64,000 bases of DNA from Maribacter orientalis. GTDB lineage: Bacteria > Bacteroidota > Bacteroidia > Flavobacteriales > Flavobacteriaceae. Position 1 is the first letter of the stretch, and each line of letters starts with the position of its first letter. Made by a program: the position numbers and the translations under genes. Shown here in pieces: positions 26,721-35,328 of the stretch. The notes beneath the pieces were generated by a model. The model ran no database searches. It was given only the letters and a program-made list of their open reading frames with translations, and was not told the DNA's origin. The DNA lies in NCBI RefSeq assembly GCF_900109345.1, contig NZ_FNZN01000004.1, forward strand, positions 434,001 through 498,000, read 5' to 3'.

Positions 26721-29700
26721 ATGAATCTTAAAAAATTTATACTCTTAATTACAGAATCTTTTTTTTGTATCCTATATATTAATTGTATAGAATCTGCATC
26801 TTCCCAATCACAAGTTTCGTTTAGGCAATTATCTGTAAAAGAAGGGTTATCACAAAATAGTGCAATTTCTATTTCACAAGATAGCATTGGCTTTTTGTGG
26901 ATAGCCACACAAGATGGGTTAAATAAATATGATGGTAGAAAATTTACAATTTACCCCTATAATTTTTTAGACATAACCAAACCTAATTATAGTAATTTAG
27001 GAAAAGTCTATACCGATAGAGAAGGAGGAGTTTGGATCATTCCTTCCAGCAATTTACTTTATAAATTTGACCGTGTTGCTGATGTGTTTAAACCCATTTC
27101 TAGTTTAAAAAACACAAACATACTATTTCAAGATAAAAATTTGAATTTTTGGGTAGGCACCTACAATCACGAGCTCTATGTTATGGATCATGCCACTTAT
27201 GAAACAAAGCTCATATTAACGTCAAATGAAATTCAAGGAGAAATTTATCATATAAGCCAACATAATAATGGGTCGCTTCTTATTACAACAAATAAGAAAA
27301 TTATTGAACTTGACCCTAAATTATCAAAAAAAACAGATATCTACCCTAAGACAAAATATGGCGAAGTACTAAATGAAAATTTTAGCGCCCTTGTTTCTGA
27401 GGCATCAGGAAGGCAATGGATTAGCACCTATGGAAATGGTCTATATTTTAGAAATGAAAATGAGAACATAGTTCATAGAATATCAGAACTTTCTTTTTTA
27501 GATCCTTTACCTAATGATCTAAATATTTTAGCATTACATATCGATAAAAAAGAAAGACTATGGATTGCAACCTATGGTAGTGGATTGTATATGATTAATT
27601 TAAAAAGCTTTAAAATAACTCATCTTAGCACTGAAAAGCATAATCCAAAAGCATTACATTATAACGATATCTTAAGCATTTACGAAGATTATACTGGTAC
27701 ACTTTGGTTTGGTTCTGATGGGGCGGGACTAAGTTATTATGATGAGTATCTAGAAAAATTTAATTCAATAACCAATTTTCAAACCCCAGAAAATATTAGC
27801 ATTGATGTTATAAGAGCAATCACGGTTAGCAAAAATGGTGATGTTTGGTTAGGAACTTCTGGCAAGGGGTTAACGCAGTATGAAACAGCTACTAATAGTT
27901 GGAGAACATTTAATACAGAAAGCACTAGAAAACAGGCTATTTCCTCCGATAGAATTATGAGTCTGTTGATTGACAATGAAGATGATTTATGGATTGGCAC
28001 TCAAGGTGGTGGGCTCAATATACTCAATCAAAAAGGCGATATAGAAAAATATTCTAATACATCGACAACCAAATTATCGGCTAATACAATATGGTGTATA
28101 TTTAAAGCTAATGACAACACCTATTGGTTAGGCTCTCGAGAGCATGGGTTAATTCAATTTGACAAAAATAGAGGTGAAATTAAAAAATATACCACCAATG
28201 ATTCACTCCCCAGCAATAATATTAGGGTAATTACGCAAGGTAATTCTAATCAATTTTGGCTAGGAACAGAAGAAGATGGAATTGTTTTATTTGATATTAA
28301 TAAACAAACATTTACTTCATACAAATTTCAAGCTTCAAACAATTCTTTATCTAATAATAAAATTAAGTCTCTTTATTATGACCCTAAAGGTATCTTATGG
28401 ATCGGAACAAACGGTGGAGGTCTAAATGCCTTTGATATTGAAGAGAGTTTTTTTTACAACTATACTGTTGCAGACGGTTTGGCCAACAATGTAATCTATT
28501 CCATACAACCCGATAAAAAGGGTAATTTATGGCTAAGTTCGAATCGAGGAATTACGAAGTTTACTTCGGCCAATACATTAGAAAATCCGCCGCAGATTAC
28601 AAATTATGATAATTTTGATGGTTTGGCTACCGAGTTTAATACAGGCGCCTATTTTTCAGATTCATCGGGACAACTTTATTTCGGAGGGCTCGATGGATTT
28701 TATTGGTTTCAGCCAGAGGAAATTAGAGGGAACATTACGCTTCCCAAAACAACAATAACAGGTTTTGAAGTATTAGATGAACCACAAACATTAAAGCAAG
28801 ACATTACTTTAAAACATAATCAAAATACCATAACCTTTACTTTTTCCAGTTTACAATATTCTATCCCTGAAAAGAATATGTATAAATATAAATTATTGAA
28901 TTTTGACGACAATTGGGTTTCCTCAGGGAATAATAATTTTGCCCGTTATCCTCAAATTCCTCCAGGATCGTATGAGTTTAAAGTAAAATCCAGTAATTAT
29001 GATGGTGTTTGGAATGAAATTCCAGAAACTTTCAAGTTCTCAATAGCTTCTCCTTGGTACCTAACCAACTTGGCTAAAATTGTTTATTCACTTTTAATTT
29101 TAAGCACAATTTTTGGGATATATTCTTATTTAAAGTGGCGTTGGAGGATGCAACTAGACTTACAATTAAAGGAGGAAGAAGCGGAACGATTTAAAAAGCT
29201 CAATGAGTTTAAATCAAAATTATACACAGATATTTCCCATGAATTTAGAACGCCGCTTACACTTATTGCCGGACCTATAGATGCAAAATTAAGTGAGGGC
29301 AATATACCAGATTCCGATTTCGCAAATTTCTCTATGATCAAGCGCAATACAAATAGATTATTATCATTGGTAGATCAATTATTGGACCTTGCCAAATTGG
29401 ATAAGGGGAAGTTGAAATTAAATATTTTTCAAGGGGAACTTAGCTTGTTTCTTTATACTATTGCCTCTTCTTTTGACTATTATGCAGACCTCAAAAAAAT
29501 AAAATATACTATTGAAATAGCGCCAATAAAAAATTCTTGGTATGATGAGGATGTTATAGAAAAGATAGTAACAAATTTACTTTCTAATGCATTTAAATAC
29601 TGCCCAAAACTAGGATTCTGTGAATTTATAGTCACAAGCGAAAAAGATAAGGTATTCATTAGTCTAAAAAATACTACAGAAAACCTTACGGAATTACATA

Positions 29701-30728
29701 TAGAGAATCTCTTCACCCGCTTTTATCAAAAAGATGAATTTGCGGAAGGAGCAGGTGTTGGACTTTCTTTGGTAAGAGAATTGGTACAGTTATACCATGG
29801 TGAAATATCGGCACATATAGAACAAAAGAACATCATAAGTTTTCTAGTTACTCTTCCCATAAACCAAGACTCTTTTGACAAAGAGACTTACCATAAAATA
29901 AGTAGTCAAGCTTCCAAACAACCAGATGTTATATCAGAAGATTTAGTAAAAACACAAGAAGATTTTGAACTTCCTATTCTATTAGTGGTCGAAGATCACG
30001 AAGAGGTACGGAGATTCATAATGTTGGCATTGCAACATAAATATCAAATTTTTCAGGCAGAGAATGGAAAACAGGGTATTAAAAAAGCGATTGAAATAGT
30101 TCCAGATATCATAATTTCAGATATACGAATGCCAATTTGTAGTGGTATTGAATTATGTAATACCCTAAAAAACGACGAACGCACAAGTCATATACCTATA
30201 ATACTGCTTACTGCAGGTATAGGTGAAGAAAATGAATTGAAAGGGTTAAAGGCTGGGGCAGATGATTTTATAACAAAACCTTTCAAATTAAGAATCCTTG
30301 AGAAAAGAATAGCCAACCTTATTGACATAAGAAAAGCACTTCGAAAACGCTATAGTCAAGAGTTAATACTTAAGGCGAAAGATATTGCAATAACACCTAC
30401 CGATGAATTATTTTTGAATAAAGTGCAACAAATTCTCGATACTCATTTGTCGAACCCTGAGTTTAATGCTATTCTTTTTAGTAAAAAAGTTGCCATGAGT
30501 AGAATGCAATTACATAGAAAATTATTAGCCTATACAGGGCTAACTACTACTTCATTTATCAGATCTCAACGCTTAAAACAAGCACTCCATATTTTAAAAA
30601 CTTCAGACGCCTCTATAAATGAAGTTGCCTATGCAGTTGGTTTCAACACCCCTTCCTACTTTATAAAATGTTTCAAAGAAGTATATAAAAAAACTCCTGC
30701 TGAGTATTTTCAATCACTTGATTTATAG
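26721..30728 (+). CDS. Hybrid two-component sensor/regulator with AraC output (HTCS)
   Basis: A 1335-residue one-protein signalling system. A signal peptide is followed by a periplasmic two-component-regulator propeller (many FLWIATQDGLNKYDG-like repeats to about residue 640) and a Y_Y_Y domain (to ~760). Then comes one membrane helix (~775-795). The kinase has H840 in ISHEFRTPLTL and N-box TNLLSNAFKYCP. The receiver has D1134 in SDIRMP and TKPF, and the C-terminal AraC DNA-binding domain ends YKKTPAEYF. The usual G1 motif DxGxG is replaced by NTTENLTELHIENLF, although G2 (GAGVGLSL) is kept. HTCS proteins usually sense glycan fragments and activate adjacent genes. Here the adjacent genes are a twelve-gene envelope operon, not glycosidases. 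Confidence 0.93.
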   Translation: MNLKKFILLITESFFCILYINCIESASSQSQVSFRQLSVKEGLSQNSAISISQDSIGFLWIATQDGLNKYDGRKFTIYPYNFLDITKPNYSNLGKVYTDREGGVWIIPSSNLLYKFDRVADVFKPISSLKNTNILFQDKNLNFWVGTYNHELYVMDHATYETKLILTSNEIQGEIYHISQHNNGSLLITTNKKIIELDPKLSKKTDIYPKTKYGEVLNENFSALVSEASGRQWISTYGNGLYFRNENENIVHRISELSFLDPLPNDLNILALHIDKKERLWIATYGSGLYMINLKSFKITHLSTEKHNPKALHYNDILSIYEDYTGTLWFGSDGAGLSYYDEYLEKFNSITNFQTPENISIDVIRAITVSKNGDVWLGTSGKGLTQYETATNSWRTFNTESTRKQAISSDRIMSLLIDNEDDLWIGTQGGGLNILNQKGDIEKYSNTSTTKLSANTIWCIFKANDNTYWLGSREHGLIQFDKNRGEIKKYTTNDSLPSNNIRVITQGNSNQFWLGTEEDGIVLFDINKQTFTSYKFQASNNSLSNNKIKSLYYDPKGILWIGTNGGGLNAFDIEESFFYNYTVADGLANNVIYSIQPDKKGNLWLSSNRGITKFTSANTLENPPQITNYDNFDGLATEFNTGAYFSDSSGQLYFGGLDGFYWFQPEEIRGNITLPKTTITGFEVLDEPQTLKQDITLKHNQNTITFTFSSLQYSIPEKNMYKYKLLNFDDNWVSSGNNNFARYPQIPPGSYEFKVKSSNYDGVWNEIPETFKFSIASPWYLTNLAKIVYSLLILSTIFGIYSYLKWRWRMQLDLQLKEEEAERFKKLNEFKSKLYTDISHEFRTPLTLIAGPIDAKLSEGNIPDSDFANFSMIKRNTNRLLSLVDQLLDLAKLDKGKLKLNIFQGELSLFLYTIASSFDYYADLKKIKYTIEIAPIKNSWYDEDVIEKIVTNLLSNAFKYCPKLGFCEFIVTSEKDKVFISLKNTTENLTELHIENLFTRFYQKDEFAEGAGVGLSLVRELVQLYHGEISAHIEQKNIISFLVTLPINQDSFDKETYHKISSQASKQPDVISEDLVKTQEDFELPILLVVEDHEEVRRFIMLALQHKYQIFQAENGKQGIKKAIEIVPDIIISDIRMPICSGIELCNTLKNDERTSHIPIILLTAGIGEENELKGLKAGADDFITKPFKLRILEKRIANLIDIRKALRKRYSQELILKAKDIAITPTDELFLNKVQQILDTHLSNPEFNAILFSKKVAMSRMQLHRKLLAYTGLTTTSFIRSQRLKQALHILKTSDASINEVAYAVGFNTPSYFIKCFKEVYKKTPAEYFQSLDL

Positions 30729-30741
30729 AGATTTACTTTTC

Positions 30742-30808
30742 ATGTTACATTCCTTGCATACTATGTTACATACATAGCATCCTCACTACATACTTTCAGA
30801 TAATTTTG
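30742..30808 (+). promoter_or_regulatory. Promoter and candidate HTCS operator of the envelope operon
   Basis: ATGTTACAT occurs at 30742-30750 and again at 30763-30771, an exact 21-bp period (two helical turns) as in AraC-type half-site pairs. TAATTTTG at 30801-30808 is a perfect TAnnTTTG -7 box, 18 bases before the first ATG. No good -33 element is seen between them, as expected for an activator-dependent promoter. The regulator is assigned by adjacency. Confidence 0.6.
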
Positions 30809-30826
30809 GTATCACAATCAAAAATC

Positions 30827-31240
30827 ATGAAAGTAGATATCACAAAATCAAAAAAATTTAGCGTACTAATACTGCTTCTGTTTGGCGTATTTTTTTGCTC
30901 AGCACAAACAATAAGTACAAATGAAACAAAGGTTGTTTTTATCCTAAACCAAAAAACAAATTCAGTTTCTGGAATCACTTTATTAGATATTGAGAATTCT
31001 AAAAATGAACTTCCAAATACATATCCAAACCACGTATTTTATTTAGGAATTCTTAAAGGAAGTTACGAATTAAGTGACAACATGGTCAAACCACTAACCG
31101 AATCAACTATTACTATTTATACAGATAAGGCGCTTTTTTCTGAAGATCAATTTTCACACTTAGATCATATAAATTTTGGAAGTGTTAAGACAAAAGTAAT
31201 TTCTAAAAAAAAGGGAGAAATAATTCTAAAAACGTTATAA
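30827..31240 (+). CDS. Secreted protein of unknown function, first gene of envelope operon
   Basis: A 137-residue protein from the ATG at 30827, which directly follows the promoter; the frame is open 7 codons upstream but that would place the start in the -7 region. The N-terminus is a signal peptide (FSVLILLLFGVFFCSAQT). The mature ~110 residues are beta-rich and basic at the end (KVISKKKGEIILKTL). I recognise no family. The stop is one base before the next ATG, so it is coupled to the OmpA-family gene. Confidence 0.7.
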   Translation: MKVDITKSKKFSVLILLLFGVFFCSAQTISTNETKVVFILNQKTNSVSGITLLDIENSKNELPNTYPNHVFYLGILKGSYELSDNMVKPLTESTITIYTDKALFSEDQFSHLDHINFGSVKTKVISKKKGEIILKTL

Positions 31241-31241
31241 A

Positions 31242-32555
31242 ATGAAGACTATAAAAATTTTACTGGTATTAATGACTCTATTGATATCATCACAAACGAG
31301 TTATGCCCAATTCCTTAAAAAACTTGGCCAACGAGCAGAAGACGCCGCAAAGGAAGCAGTTATAAGAAAAACGGCTCAAAAGGTAAATCGAGAAACCGAA
31401 AAAACCATGGACACCATTTTAGATGGAAGCAAAGGTGGAAAAAAGAAGAAAAATAAATCTTCTAATCAAAATGGCGACAGTCAGAATGATGAAATGAATG
31501 AACACAACGAAACTTCAGAACAAGAAACCGACGCTAATACCTTTGGAGTCTATAGCAATTTTACATTCATACCTGGCAGTAAACTTTTGTTTTATGATGA
31601 TTTTGCCGCAGACGCATTAGGTGATTTCCCTGCCAACTGGGAAACAGGAGGCTCTGGAGAAGTTGTAACTATTAACGATTCCAAAGATAAGTGGCTCTCC
31701 ATCTCAAGAAGAGCTGGGTATATGCCCACAATGGAAAACAAACTCCCTGAAAATTATACCATAGAATTTGATTTGGCCAACAATGGGTATGGCAGTGGCA
31801 AACCTAACAGCAAACTGTTTTTTGCATTCTTGACTAAGAAAGCATACAGTATGGGTTCAGGTGGATCCTTGGCAGATATCGAAATCTTGCTTTCCAATAA
31901 TGGGCTTAAAGTAAGTAATGTTGAAAATTTTGGAGGAGAGGTTGAAGTGAAAATTGGTAGCCGTATAGATAGGGAAATGACAGATTATCTAAATAATACA
32001 GTTCATATTTCAATTGCCGTGAACAAAAAAAGGCTAAGAATGTGGGTAAATGAAGAAAAAATGGTGGATTCCCCCAATTTAATACAGGCGAACATTGGTA
32101 AATATTTCATTATTGAGGCGATGGACGTATTACCAGAGAATGGGCATTTTGTAGGTGTATCAAACTTTAGAATTGCTGAGTCTACAGAGGATTTACGTTC
32201 ATTATTACTTAAAAATGGAAAATTCAGTACTACGGGAATCTATTTTGATACTGCTGCAGCAACCGTAAAAAAGGAATCTTACGGTATATTATTGGACATC
32301 GCCAATATGCTTCGGGACAATAGTGATATCACTGTGCAAATAGTTGGACATACCGACAATCAAGGTGCAGAAGATTATAATCAGATACTTTCTGAAAACA
32401 GAGCAAAAGCGGTAAAGCAAATCCTGGTAGAGGAGTTTGGTATCAATGAAGATAAGTTACAGTTCATGGGCAAAGGTGAAGTAGAGGCGGTCGATGATAA
32501 TACGACCGAAAAAGGGAGAGCAAATAATAGAAGAGTAGAATTTATAAAGATATAA
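31242..32555 (+). CDS. OmpA-family protein with lectin-like central domain
   Basis: A 437-residue envelope protein. A signal peptide (to SYAQF) is followed by a charged Lys/Asn/Gln/Glu-rich linker to ~100. The central region of ~200 residues begins LLFYDDFAADALGDFPANW and has the look of a LamG/concanavalin-type jelly roll. The C-terminal OmpA domain (~325-437) has GIYFDTAAATV, VGHTDNQGAEDYNQILSENR and KGRANNRRVEF. The OmpA part binds peptidoglycan, so the protein links the wall to whatever the central domain binds. It is the second gene of the operon. Confidence 0.85.
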   Translation: MKTIKILLVLMTLLISSQTSYAQFLKKLGQRAEDAAKEAVIRKTAQKVNRETEKTMDTILDGSKGGKKKKNKSSNQNGDSQNDEMNEHNETSEQETDANTFGVYSNFTFIPGSKLLFYDDFAADALGDFPANWETGGSGEVVTINDSKDKWLSISRRAGYMPTMENKLPENYTIEFDLANNGYGSGKPNSKLFFAFLTKKAYSMGSGGSLADIEILLSNNGLKVSNVENFGGEVEVKIGSRIDREMTDYLNNTVHISIAVNKKRLRMWVNEEKMVDSPNLIQANIGKYFIIEAMDVLPENGHFVGVSNFRIAESTEDLRSLLLKNGKFSTTGIYFDTAAATVKKESYGILLDIANMLRDNSDITVQIVGHTDNQGAEDYNQILSENRAKAVKQILVEEFGINEDKLQFMGKGEVEAVDDNTTEKGRANNRRVEFIKI

Positions 32556-32566
32556 TACAAAGAAAA

Positions 32567-32911
32567 ATGGAAACAATAGAAAACAAAACCACAGTAGTTA
32601 ACGAAGGTAAGAATATAGCCATTATAGCCTACATCACCATCATTGGTCTCATCATCGCCTATGTTATGAACAATGATAAGAAAGATGCCTTTGCGGCCTA
32701 TCATATTAAACAGTCATTAGGTTTGGCCGCAACTGGTTTGGCATTGGGTATTGTTGGCATGATTCCCATATTGGGCTGGATTATCAATATCCTTGGCATT
32801 ATTGTTCTTCTCTATATGTGGGTGATGGGGCTTATGAATGCTATCAACGGAAAAGAAAGTCCAGTACCTTTTTTAGGGGAAAAATATAAAGAGTGGTTTA
32901 AGAATATTTAA
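32567..32911 (+). CDS. DUF4870-like small membrane protein
   Basis: A 114-residue protein with about three hydrophobic helices (IAIIAYITIIGLIIAYVM, SLGLAATGLALGIVGMIPIL, IINILGIIVLLYMWVMGL) separated by AAYHIKQS, the pattern of the DUF4870/Tic20-like family. It should lie in the inner membrane. Its function is unknown. It is the third gene of the operon, 11 bases after the OmpA gene and 13 before the next. Confidence 0.75.
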   Translation: METIENKTTVVNEGKNIAIIAYITIIGLIIAYVMNNDKKDAFAAYHIKQSLGLAATGLALGIVGMIPILGWIINILGIIVLLYMWVMGLMNAINGKESPVPFLGEKYKEWFKNI

Positions 32912-32924
32912 AAATCTACTAATT

Positions 32925-34013
32925 ATGAAAACGATATTAAAGAACTCAATTCTATTTATTCTTTTAAGTTTTATTTTCTCGTGTAGCAAAAATGATGATA
33001 GCCAACCAAATCTCATTGTTATAGAAGAAACCCAGCCTAAGCCAGAACCTCAACCTGAACCAGAACCTATAATCGATGTTTATGCTGTTGGTGTAGAATC
33101 TGATGGTGTCAAGAACATTGCCAAAATATGGAAAAACGGTGTTGCTACCCCATTAACCAATGGCGCGAATGATGCTAATGCAACCTCGGTTTATGTATCT
33201 GGTGAAGATATTTATATAGGTGGATATGAAAATAATGGAACAACCAATATTGCTACCATTTGGAAAAACGGAGTAAAAACATCACAAAGTGATGGGTCAA
33301 GGGTAGCGTTTCTTTCATCTGTTTTCGTTTCTGGAGATGCAGTCTATGCGGTTGGTATGGAGGTTTACCCAATTATCAATGGTGAGCTTTACGTTGCTAC
33401 CCAATGGATAAACGGTAAAGCAACAATTTTGAGCGAAGGAAAAAATCATTCATGGGCCACATCTGTATATGTAGAAGGAAACAATGTTTATGTTGCTGGG
33501 TATGTAGAAGATCCGATAACTAAATTTTTTGTAGCTACAATTTGGATAAATGGTGTTGCAACCTCCTTAACAGATAATCTTTTAGGCTCAAGAGCTGAGA
33601 ATATACTTGTTTCGGGGGATGATGTATATGTCACTGGCTCGCAATTCAAAAATGGAAAAAACGTAGCCTATATCTGGAAAAATGGTGTTGCTACTCAGCT
33701 ATCGAACAGCACTACTGACGGATTGGCTAATGCTATTTATGTCTCAAATGATGATACATATGTAGTGGGTTCAGTCAATGACTCTGATCAGAACAGGATG
33801 GCCACCCTTTGGAAAAATAATTTTCCTGTAGAGCCTCTTTCAACGAAAGGAATCGATGCTACGGCAACTTCGGTTTTTGTACTAGAAAACAATATATATG
33901 TAGGTGGCAGCGATGGTGAAATTGCAACCATATGGAAAAATGGAGAGCCAATTAAATTGACAGACGGTGCTACTTCGGCACAAGTTAATAGTGTTTTCGT
34001 AGCTGAAAAATAA
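32925..34013 (+). CDS. Lipoprotein with seven IWKNG repeats (propeller-like)
   Basis: A 362-residue lipoprotein (lipobox IFSC, Cys20) with a Pro/Glu-rich spacer (KPEPQPEPEP) and then seven repeats of about 45 residues. Each repeat holds a block like SVYVSGEDIYIGGYE followed by TIWKNGVATPL. Variants of the second block are TQWINGKATIL, YIWKNGVATQL and TLWKNNFPVEPL. Seven repeats with two short strands each suggest a seven-bladed beta-propeller on the cell surface or in the periplasm. I do not know a named family. Propellers bind ligands or proteins, so a recognition role within the operon is possible. Confidence 0.75.
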   Translation: MKTILKNSILFILLSFIFSCSKNDDSQPNLIVIEETQPKPEPQPEPEPIIDVYAVGVESDGVKNIAKIWKNGVATPLTNGANDANATSVYVSGEDIYIGGYENNGTTNIATIWKNGVKTSQSDGSRVAFLSSVFVSGDAVYAVGMEVYPIINGELYVATQWINGKATILSEGKNHSWATSVYVEGNNVYVAGYVEDPITKFFVATIWINGVATSLTDNLLGSRAENILVSGDDVYVTGSQFKNGKNVAYIWKNGVATQLSNSTTDGLANAIYVSNDDTYVVGSVNDSDQNRMATLWKNNFPVEPLSTKGIDATATSVFVLENNIYVGGSDGEIATIWKNGEPIKLTDGATSAQVNSVFVAEK

Positions 34014-34036
34014 ACAGCATAAAAAAATAAATAATC

Positions 34037-34456
34037 ATGAAAAATTCAATTAAAATTTTAGTAACAGTAGGCATTGTTTTCTTACTGTCATTTTCAACAC
34101 AAGCACAAATACATGATTGGACTGGAAAATGGGAAACGACACTTTTAGGGAACAATTGGGAAGTGAACATCACAAAGAAGAGCGATGGAAGTTATACTGG
34201 AATTTTTCCTAATGGAGTTTTAGTCGGAAAGTATGATCATGGAAATTTACTAGGCACCTATACTAGAACCAATGTTAAAATGGATAAAACTGGAATTAAA
34301 ATGGGCAAAACGGGAAAATTTTGGTTTGTGATGTATGCCCATCTAAAATCATTTGAAGGCTATTACATGCCCGAAGGTAGGGATGATTGGCAAGCTGAAA
34401 ATTGGAATGGCAAAAGAGCAACAAATCGCAAACCCCTGTCTAAAAAAAAGAATTAA
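34037..34456 (+). CDS. Secreted protein, paralogue of the next gene
   Basis: A 139-residue secreted protein (signal peptide to TQAQ). Its mature part begins HDWTGKWETTLLGNNWEVNI and contains SYTGIFPNG, GTYTR and QAENWNGKR. The next gene's product has the same order: HWSGAWNTKF, SYTGTFPYG, GRYTY and RSENWNGEK. So these are paralogues of one small beta-rich domain. It ends in a Lys-rich tail. Family and function are unknown. Confidence 0.7.
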   Translation: MKNSIKILVTVGIVFLLSFSTQAQIHDWTGKWETTLLGNNWEVNITKKSDGSYTGIFPNGVLVGKYDHGNLLGTYTRTNVKMDKTGIKMGKTGKFWFVMYAHLKSFEGYYMPEGRDDWQAENWNGKRATNRKPLSKKKN

Positions 34457-34545
34457 AGTTGCTAAAATTCAAAATCAAATAAGATTCCAGACACTTATGT
34501 GCAAAGTTTGAATTCATCGGTAATAAAAAATTAAAATAAATACTC

Positions 34546-35316
34546 ATGAAAAAATCATATAAAATATTAGCAACCGTAAGCATTCTATTCTTAATGTCAT
34601 TTACTATATATGCCCAAACAGAACATTGGTCTGGAGCATGGAATACAAAATTTGGAAAAGTAGTCATAACTAAAAACGGAACTAGCTATACAGGTACTTT
34701 CCCCTATGGTAAATTAACAGAAGGCAGAGAGCAAGATGGTAAGCTCATAGGAAGGTATACGTATAAGGCCAGAACACCCAATAAAAATAGTTTGGGAACA
34801 ACCGGGGAATATCAATTTATTCTCTCCGCCGATAAAACAAAATTTGATGGATACCATAAATCGGAGACAGATACAAAATGGCGTTCAGAAAATTGGAACG
34901 GTGAAAAAGAATGGGGAACTGTAATGCCCGTGATTGTAACTAACAATATACCTACTATAACTACACCATCTTGGACGGGAACCTGGGAATCTACAGCCGG
35001 ACATATCTTTAAAATCTTGGATACCGGTAACAAGAGAAATAACTTTACCGATGTCTTTGCACAAATTTCGGTCAAAGTAGATGCTACTACAAAATACTAT
35101 GATGTAAAAGGCATTATTAAAGACGATAAACCCGAAGTGTTTCAAGGAAATTTATACCTTGATAATGGCTGGAATGCGGGTTTAATAGATATTGAATATG
35201 GAGCGTTAAAATTTGATGATTTTACAGGGTACATGTGGTTTGGATCAGGCGAATCAAAACTGATTATTTCCGCGCATAGAACTTCCTCAGCAAAGCCTAC
35301 TGTAAAAATCTTTTAA
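34546..35316 (+). CDS. Secreted two-domain protein, paralogue of the previous gene
   Basis: A 256-residue secreted protein (signal peptide to IYAQ). Residues ~24-125 match the product of the preceding gene; a second domain from ~140 starts again with SWTGTWESTAGHIF and ends KLIISAHRTSSAKPTVKIF. Thus the SW/HWxGxW opening recurs three times across the two genes. No catalytic motif is visible; the pattern resembles small beta-barrel ligand-binding folds. The 89-base gap before it is the largest in the operon, and no terminator is seen there. Confidence 0.7.
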   Translation: MKKSYKILATVSILFLMSFTIYAQTEHWSGAWNTKFGKVVITKNGTSYTGTFPYGKLTEGREQDGKLIGRYTYKARTPNKNSLGTTGEYQFILSADKTKFDGYHKSETDTKWRSENWNGEKEWGTVMPVIVTNNIPTITTPSWTGTWESTAGHIFKILDTGNKRNNFTDVFAQISVKVDATTKYYDVKGIIKDDKPEVFQGNLYLDNGWNAGLIDIEYGALKFDDFTGYMWFGSGESKLIISAHRTSSAKPTVKIF

Positions 35317-35328
35317 ATCAAATAAAAG

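Noticed and set aside
33100-34010. CRISPR-like or DNA-level repeats
   Set aside because: The periodicity is at protein level (IWKNG repeats); the DNA copies are diverged and in frame.
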